NCBI RefSeq assembly: GCF_009796845.1
Contig: NZ_CP047025.1
Location: forward strand, 1 to 64,000
DNA: 64,000 nucleotides
Direction: 5' to 3'
Source: Cobetia sp. L2A1
Lineage (GTDB): Bacteria > Pseudomonadota > Gammaproteobacteria > Pseudomonadales > Halomonadaceae
The notes under the pieces are model-generated. The model saw only the letters and a program-made list of their open reading frames with translations. It was not told the origin of the DNA and ran no database searches. Made by a program: the position numbers and the translations under genes. Shown piece after piece: positions 60,287 to 64,000 of the stretch; position 1 is the first letter of the stretch; every line of letters starts with the position of its first letter.

Positions 60287-60550
60287 TAAAAAAGCGCGGG
60301 CATGCTGTTATCTCGAAGTGCGCTGGCGGTGGTGCGAGGCATTCGGCAGACAGCATGCAGTCATGCGGGGAGTTTACCAGTCTGAAGCGCCCGACTCATC
60401 GCCCTGTAAGGAAAAGCGTTGTTGCCGCTATCACGACAATGGGGGTGTTCGGCGCATCAGGGGTTACGTAACGTGACGTGAGAGGGGAATTTGCACGAAT
60501 GCCAATACATTTGATGCATCATGGCGATTGGCGGGATTTTGCTCAGGCTC

Positions 60551-60559
60551 TGATAGAAT
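60551..60559 (+). promoter_or_regulatory. candidate extended -10 promoter for hemE
   Basis: TGATAGAAT fits the TGn-extended -10 form; no convincing -35 lies upstream. The start would be about 26 bases before the hemE ATG. Nothing else gene-like is seen in the ribA-hemE gap (60254-60592). Confidence 0.4.
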
Positions 60560-60592
60560 GCTTCTACATTCCCGAGCTGATGTGTGATTCCG

Positions 60593-61690
60593 ATGACCCT
60601 GAAGAATGATCGCTTCCTGCGTGCGCTGGCCCGTCAGCCCGTCGACCGTACACCTGTCTGGATGATGCGCCAGGCTGGACGCTACCTGCCGGAGTACCGT
60701 GAACTCCGTGGTCAGGCCGGTGGTTTCATGGACCTGTGCATGGACACCGCGCGTGCCTGCGAGGTAACGCTGCAACCGTTGGAGCGCTTCCCGCTCGATG
60801 CCGCCATCCTGTTCTCCGACATCCTGACGATTCCGGATGCGATGGGCTTGGGTCTTTACTTCGAGACTGGCGAAGGGCCGAAATTCCGCAAGACGGTGCG
60901 TACCGCAGCGGAAATCGAGGCACTGAGCTTGCCCAATGTCGAGCGTGACCTCGATTACGTCATGCGCGCAGTGTCCACGATTCGTCGTGAGTTGAATGGT
61001 CGCGTGCCGTTGATCGGTTTTTCCGGTAGTCCGTGGACGCTGGCGACCTATATGGTAGAGGGCGGTGCCAGCAAGGATTTCCGCCATGTGAAGGGGCTGA
61101 TGTATTCCAACCCGGAAGCCATGCATCAGCTGCTCGATATGCTTGCACAGGCCGTCACTGACTATCTGAATGCTCAGATCGCCGCCGGTGCTCAAGCCGT
61201 GCAGATCTTTGATACCTGGGGTGGCACGTTGTCCACGCCGGCCTATCTCGAGTTCTCACTGCGTTATATGGAGCAGATCGTTGCTGGTCTCAAGCCGGAC
61301 AGCGAAGGCAACCGTGTACCGGTGATTCTGTTCACCAAGAATGGTGGTCAGTGGCTCGAGCATATCGCGGCCAGTGGCTGTGATGCTGTCGGTCTCGATT
61401 GGACTACCGAAATGTCCAGCGCCCGCGCGCGCGTCGGCCATCGTGTGGCACTGCAGGGCAATCTTGATCCCAACGCACTGTTCGGTTCACCGGCGGCTAT
61501 CCGCGCCGAAGTCGGCCGTATTCTCGACAGTTACGGTCAGGGCCCGGGCCACATCTTCAACCTGGGCCACGGCATCAGTCAGTTTACCGATCCCGGTAAC
61601 GTCAATGCCTTGATGGACGCACTGCACGAGCTGAGCCCCGCGTATCATCAGGACGACATTGCCAATGCCACTCCGTTGGCACGCAGCTGA
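60593..61690 (+). CDS. hemE: uroporphyrinogen decarboxylase
   Basis: HemE removes four carboxyl groups from uroporphyrinogen III in heme synthesis. From ATG 60593 the protein has 365 residues and starts [20 protein letters not shown]; signature [16 protein letters not shown] contains the substrate Arg residues, and [16 protein letters not shown] follows. A GTG three codons upstream is also possible. A VanZ-like gene follows immediately. Confidence 0.97.
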   Translation: MTLKNDRFLRALARQPVDRTPVWMMRQAGRYLPEYRELRGQAGGFMDLCMDTARACEVTLQPLERFPLDAAILFSDILTIPDAMGLGLYFETGEGPKFRKTVRTAAEIEALSLPNVERDLDYVMRAVSTIRRELNGRVPLIGFSGSPWTLATYMVEGGASKDFRHVKGLMYSNPEAMHQLLDMLAQAVTDYLNAQIAAGAQAVQIFDTWGGTLSTPAYLEFSLRYMEQIVAGLKPDSEGNRVPVILFTKNGGQWLEHIAASGCDAVGLDWTTEMSSARARVGHRVALQGNLDPNALFGSPAAIRAEVGRILDSYGQGPGHIFNLGHGISQFTDPGNVNALMDALHELSPAYHQDDIANATPLARS

Positions 61691-61691
61691 C

Positions 61692-62084
61692 GTGACATCA
61701 GCCGAGCAGCGCCTCGTTCCTCGCCGTGGCTGGGCGTTCGTGGCGCTGCTATGCCTGTTGCTGATCCTTTTCGGCACGCTCTCTCCGGGCGAGCCGCATC
61801 CGGAGCAGACCTTCCCGTGGGATAAGCTGCAGCATTTCTCGGCTTTTGTTCTACTCGCGCTGATGACACGGCTATCGGGAATTTCCAGCCTGATTATTCT
61901 GCCGGCACTGCTGTTGCTGGGTGTCGGCATCGAATGTCTGCAGCTCTTGATTCCCTATCGTGGCGCCGAAGTGTTGGATGCTGTCGCTGATCTCGGTGGC
62001 ATTCTGGTCGGGCTGGGTTTGCATCTGAGTGGTCGTCTGGTGCTGGGGTTGCTGCGCGTAAAGCAGACTTCCCACCTCAATTGA
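61692..62084 (+). CDS. VanZ-like family membrane protein
   Basis: A small membrane protein of about 130 residues with four predicted helices: WAFVALLCLLLILFGTLSPG, the conserved DKLQHFSAFVLLALM, SLIILPALLLLGVGIECLQ and DAVADLGGILVGLGLHL. The pattern D-K-x-x-H plus E-x-x-Q is typical of VanZ-like proteins; function unknown. The start is unclear: GTG 61692, two bases after hemE, is the most likely choice. Probably cotranscribed with hemE. Confidence 0.8.
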   Translation: MTSAEQRLVPRRGWAFVALLCLLLILFGTLSPGEPHPEQTFPWDKLQHFSAFVLLALMTRLSGISSLIILPALLLLGVGIECLQLLIPYRGAEVLDAVADLGGILVGLGLHLSGRLVLGLLRVKQTSHLN

Positions 62085-62287
62085 ACTCTCGCCTATGCAT
62101 GGCTGTCGTGTAATTGTCATGCATCAGGTCTTTCCACTCCGTCTGTCTTTGGCTATGGTGCAGCGCCTGCGCCACGCTGATGCATTATCGGCAAGGCTCA
62201 TTCGATGCTCTAGTTCTTGATGTACTAGATACCATCCCGATTCATACCTCGATATCCCGATTCCCGATATCCATTGCGAGGGTCCCC

Positions 62288-63151
62288 ATGACCGAACGTC
62301 TCGATGGCTCCTGGTTTACCGAAATCTTCGATCGCCACGGCAGCGCCTTCTCGCTCAAGGTCAGCCACAAGCTGCATGACGAGCAGACTCCCTATCAGCA
62401 CCTCGAAGTCTATGCCACCGAGACCTACGGCAATTTGATGGTGCTGGACGGCTGCGTGATGCTGACCGATCGCGACAACTTCCTCTATCACGAGATGATG
62501 TCGCACCCGGCGCTGTTCGCCCATGCTGCACCCAAGCGCGTTGTCATCATCGGTGGTGGTGACTGCGGTACGCTGCGTGAGGTGCTCAAGCACCCGGGCG
62601 TGGAGAAAGTGACGCAGATCGATATCGATCCAGCGGTTACACGTGCCTCTGAGAAGTTCTTCCCGGCATTGGTCGATTCCAACGATGATCCGCGCGCTGA
62701 GCTGTTGTTTGAAGATGGCGTGAAGTGGGTCGACAATTGCCCGGACGAAAGCATCGACGTGATGATCGTTGACTCTACTGACCCGGTCGGTCCGGCGGAA
62801 GGTCTGTTCAAGACTGACTTCCTCAAGCGTTGTCACCGTATCCTCAAGCAGGGCGGCCTGATGGTGCAGCAGAGCGAATCGCCGCTGTATCACACCGACT
62901 CCATCATCAAGGACCTACGTAATGATATGGGCGAGGCCGGTTTTGATAGCGTAGCCACGCTACCGTTTCCGCAGCCGGTGTATCCGTCCGGCTGGTGGAG
63001 CTGCACGCTCGCCGGCAAGGGATGTGATGTGAAAGCCTTCCGTGAAGAAGACGCGGCGGCGGCAACGTTCGCGCGCGATTTCTACACGGTGGAAGGGCAT
63101 CGCGCTGCGTTGGTACTGCCGCCCTTCATGCAGCGCTTGCTGGAAAAATGA
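62288..63151 (+). CDS. speE: spermidine synthase
   Basis: SpeE transfers an aminopropyl group from decarboxylated SAM to putrescine. From ATG 62288 (GAGGG upstream) the protein has 287 residues, the E. coli size. Motifs: DGCVMLTDRDNFLYHEMMSHPAL, GGGDCGTLREVLKHPGVEKV (nucleoside binding), and the catalytic Asp in VDSTDPVGPAEGLF. Upstream codons in the same frame are not homologous. speD is not adjacent. Confidence 0.96.
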   Translation: MTERLDGSWFTEIFDRHGSAFSLKVSHKLHDEQTPYQHLEVYATETYGNLMVLDGCVMLTDRDNFLYHEMMSHPALFAHAAPKRVVIIGGGDCGTLREVLKHPGVEKVTQIDIDPAVTRASEKFFPALVDSNDDPRAELLFEDGVKWVDNCPDESIDVMIVDSTDPVGPAEGLFKTDFLKRCHRILKQGGLMVQQSESPLYHTDSIIKDLRNDMGEAGFDSVATLPFPQPVYPSGWWSCTLAGKGCDVKAFREEDAAAATFARDFYTVEGHRAALVLPPFMQRLLEK

Positions 63152-63257
63152 TCGATTTTCAGCGGCATGTTGAGTGCTTCTGGATGAGTCAGCGTTGATG
63201 CGGGAAGGCTGAGACATTGGTCGCAGCTGTCCTGTTGAGAGCCAGAAGAAAACCTAA

Positions 63258-63288
63258 GCGGCCGTTTCATTATGAAACGGCCGTTTTT
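63258..63288. terminator. Rho-independent terminator after speE
   Basis: GGCCGTTT pairs with AAACGGCC around CATTATG, followed by five T. Confidence 0.85.
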
Positions 63289-63448
63289 ATTTTGCACCGA
63301 TATGAAGCGAACATGCCGAATAACGGCACCATCTACGCGCCAAGCACGCCATACTATCCTTGGCCTCTCTTACCATCTTTGGCCTTTTTCACTGTCTTTT
63401 AGTGGTTTTTCAAGCGTTGAACGTAGTGAATTACGCGATAGGCGGAAA

Positions 63449-63465
63449 TTGGAACGCAGCTTGCT
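63449..63465 (+). promoter_or_regulatory. predicted sigma-54 promoter
   Basis: TTGGAACGCAGCTTGCT matches the -24/-12 consensus YTGGCACG-N4-TTGCW with one mismatch (C to A). Transcription would start near 63476, about 76 bases before the binding-protein gene. Sigma-54 control is common for amino-acid transporters. The rest of the 63152-63551 gap holds only the speE terminator. Confidence 0.55.
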
Positions 63466-63551
63466 ATTGTCGAGGGGTGCCATGCATAGCATTGCACCAC
63501 ATCCGTATCGGAAAGATTTTCGAGCGGAACCCAGACATACGCGAGGGATTC

Positions 63552-64000
63552 ATGATGCATAACAATAAGAAGCCACTGCTGATCGTTAGCGCCGCCCTTC
63601 TGGCTACCGTTGTAGCCAGTGGCGCCAGCGCAGCGACTCTGGATAGCGTCAAGGAAAAGGGTTTTGTCCAGTGTGGCGTCAGTACCGGCTTGCCGGGCTT
63701 CTCGGCACCGGATGATGCTGGCAACTGGCAGGGCCTCGATGTCGATGTATGCCGTGGTGTGGCTGCTGCAGTATTCGGCGACGCCAGCAAGGTGCGTTAT
63801 ATACCGCTGACGGCCAAGGAGCGCTTCACCGCACTGCAGTCCGGCGAGATCGATGTCTTGTCACGCAACACCACCTGGACCGCTACACGCGATACTTCAC
63901 TGGGCCTGAACTTCGCCGGCGTAAACTATTATGACGGCCAGGGCTTCATGGTCAGCAAGGATCTCGGTGTCGCCAGCGCCAAGGAGCTGGATGGCGCAGC
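63552..64000 (+). CDS. amino-acid ABC transporter substrate-binding protein, AapJ-like (partial)
   Basis: Runs off the right edge; 149 residues visible. It starts MMHNNKKPLLIVSAALLATV, a signal peptide probably cleaved after ASA near residue 27. The mature part has the features of family 3 solute-binding proteins of the general L-amino acid (AapJ/YhdW) type: VKEKGFVQCGVSTGLPGFSA, WQGLDVDVCRGVAAAVFGD, LTAKERFTALQSGEIDVLSRNTTWT. GAGGGA precedes the ATG. The permease and ATPase genes should follow outside the window. Confidence 0.9.
   Translation, partial: MMHNNKKPLLIVSAALLATVVASGASAATLDSVKEKGFVQCGVSTGLPGFSAPDDAGNWQGLDVDVCRGVAAAVFGDASKVRYIPLTAKERFTALQSGEIDVLSRNTTWTATRDTSLGLNFAGVNYYDGQGFMVSKDLGVASAKELDGA

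Noticed and set aside
60254..60592. FMN riboswitch upstream of ribA
   Set aside because: None of the conserved RFN-element segments is visible on the minus strand.

Overview
The window is one contiguous piece of a gammaproteobacterial chromosome that begins at the replication origin. Its left end holds a cluster of DnaA boxes followed by dnaA-dnaN-recF-gyrB. Gene content and order (glyQ-glyS-gmhB, zapA-ssrS-ygfA, ygfB-pepP-ubiH-ubiI, gshB-tonB-yqgE-ruvX-pyrR-pyrB-pyrC', xseB-ispA-dxs) resemble Pseudomonas and Oceanospirillales. The moderately high GC, Kdo kinase and mixed pseudomonad/enterobacterial synteny suggest a Halomonadaceae member (Halomonas/Cobetia type), but that name is inference. 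I saw no tRNA or rRNA genes, CRISPR arrays, insertion sequences or phage genes.

Layout. 1-7 kb: origin and replication genes. 7-9.5 kb: an alpha/beta hydrolase, luxS and gmhB, all leftward. 9.9-23.1 kb: glyS/glyQ, then an LPS inner-core block on both strands (hldD, waaF, an unknown protein, GT4, GT2, Kdo kinase, a GT9 transferase, hldE, waaA). 23.3-26.8 kb: a nucleoside-uptake block (DeoR-type regulator, NupC permease, Tsx channel) with a perfect CRP-type half-site pair before tsx. 27-30 kb: a secreted DUF3157-like protein, rpiA, ilvA. 30.5-37.2 kb: a 31-residue membrane peptide, ygfA, 6S RNA, zapA, then ygfB-pepP-ubiH-ubiI. 37.4-43.2 kb: ctpA, envC, gpmI, a rhodanese and secB. 43.4-50.3 kb: rsmE, gshB, a TonB-like protein, yqgE, ruvX, pyrR, pyrB and an inactive dihydroorotase homologue. 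50.3-50.9 kb: a small AT-rich stretch with three parS sites, a tautomerase and a possible tiny gene. 50.9-56.5 kb: serA, xseB-ispA-dxs and a glutathione S-transferase. 57.2-58.4 kb: a degenerate Fic protein behind an AT-rich gap. 58.6-64 kb: hemolysin III-like protein, ribA, hemE, a VanZ-like protein, speE and the start of an amino-acid ABC-transporter binding protein with a sigma-54-like promoter.

Most of the window is conserved housekeeping DNA. The less ordinary parts are: six parS-like ParB sites (two inside recF, one inside the stem of a terminator, three clustered at 50.3-50.8 kb); a Fic-fold protein that has lost its catalytic His, acidic residue and Arg and also its inhibitory Glu; two divergent LPS genes whose start codons overlap; a hairpin that presents the ygfA ribosome-binding site in its loop right after 6S RNA; and several short intergenic repeats and palindromes. 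I found no clear case for a wholly new multi-gene system.
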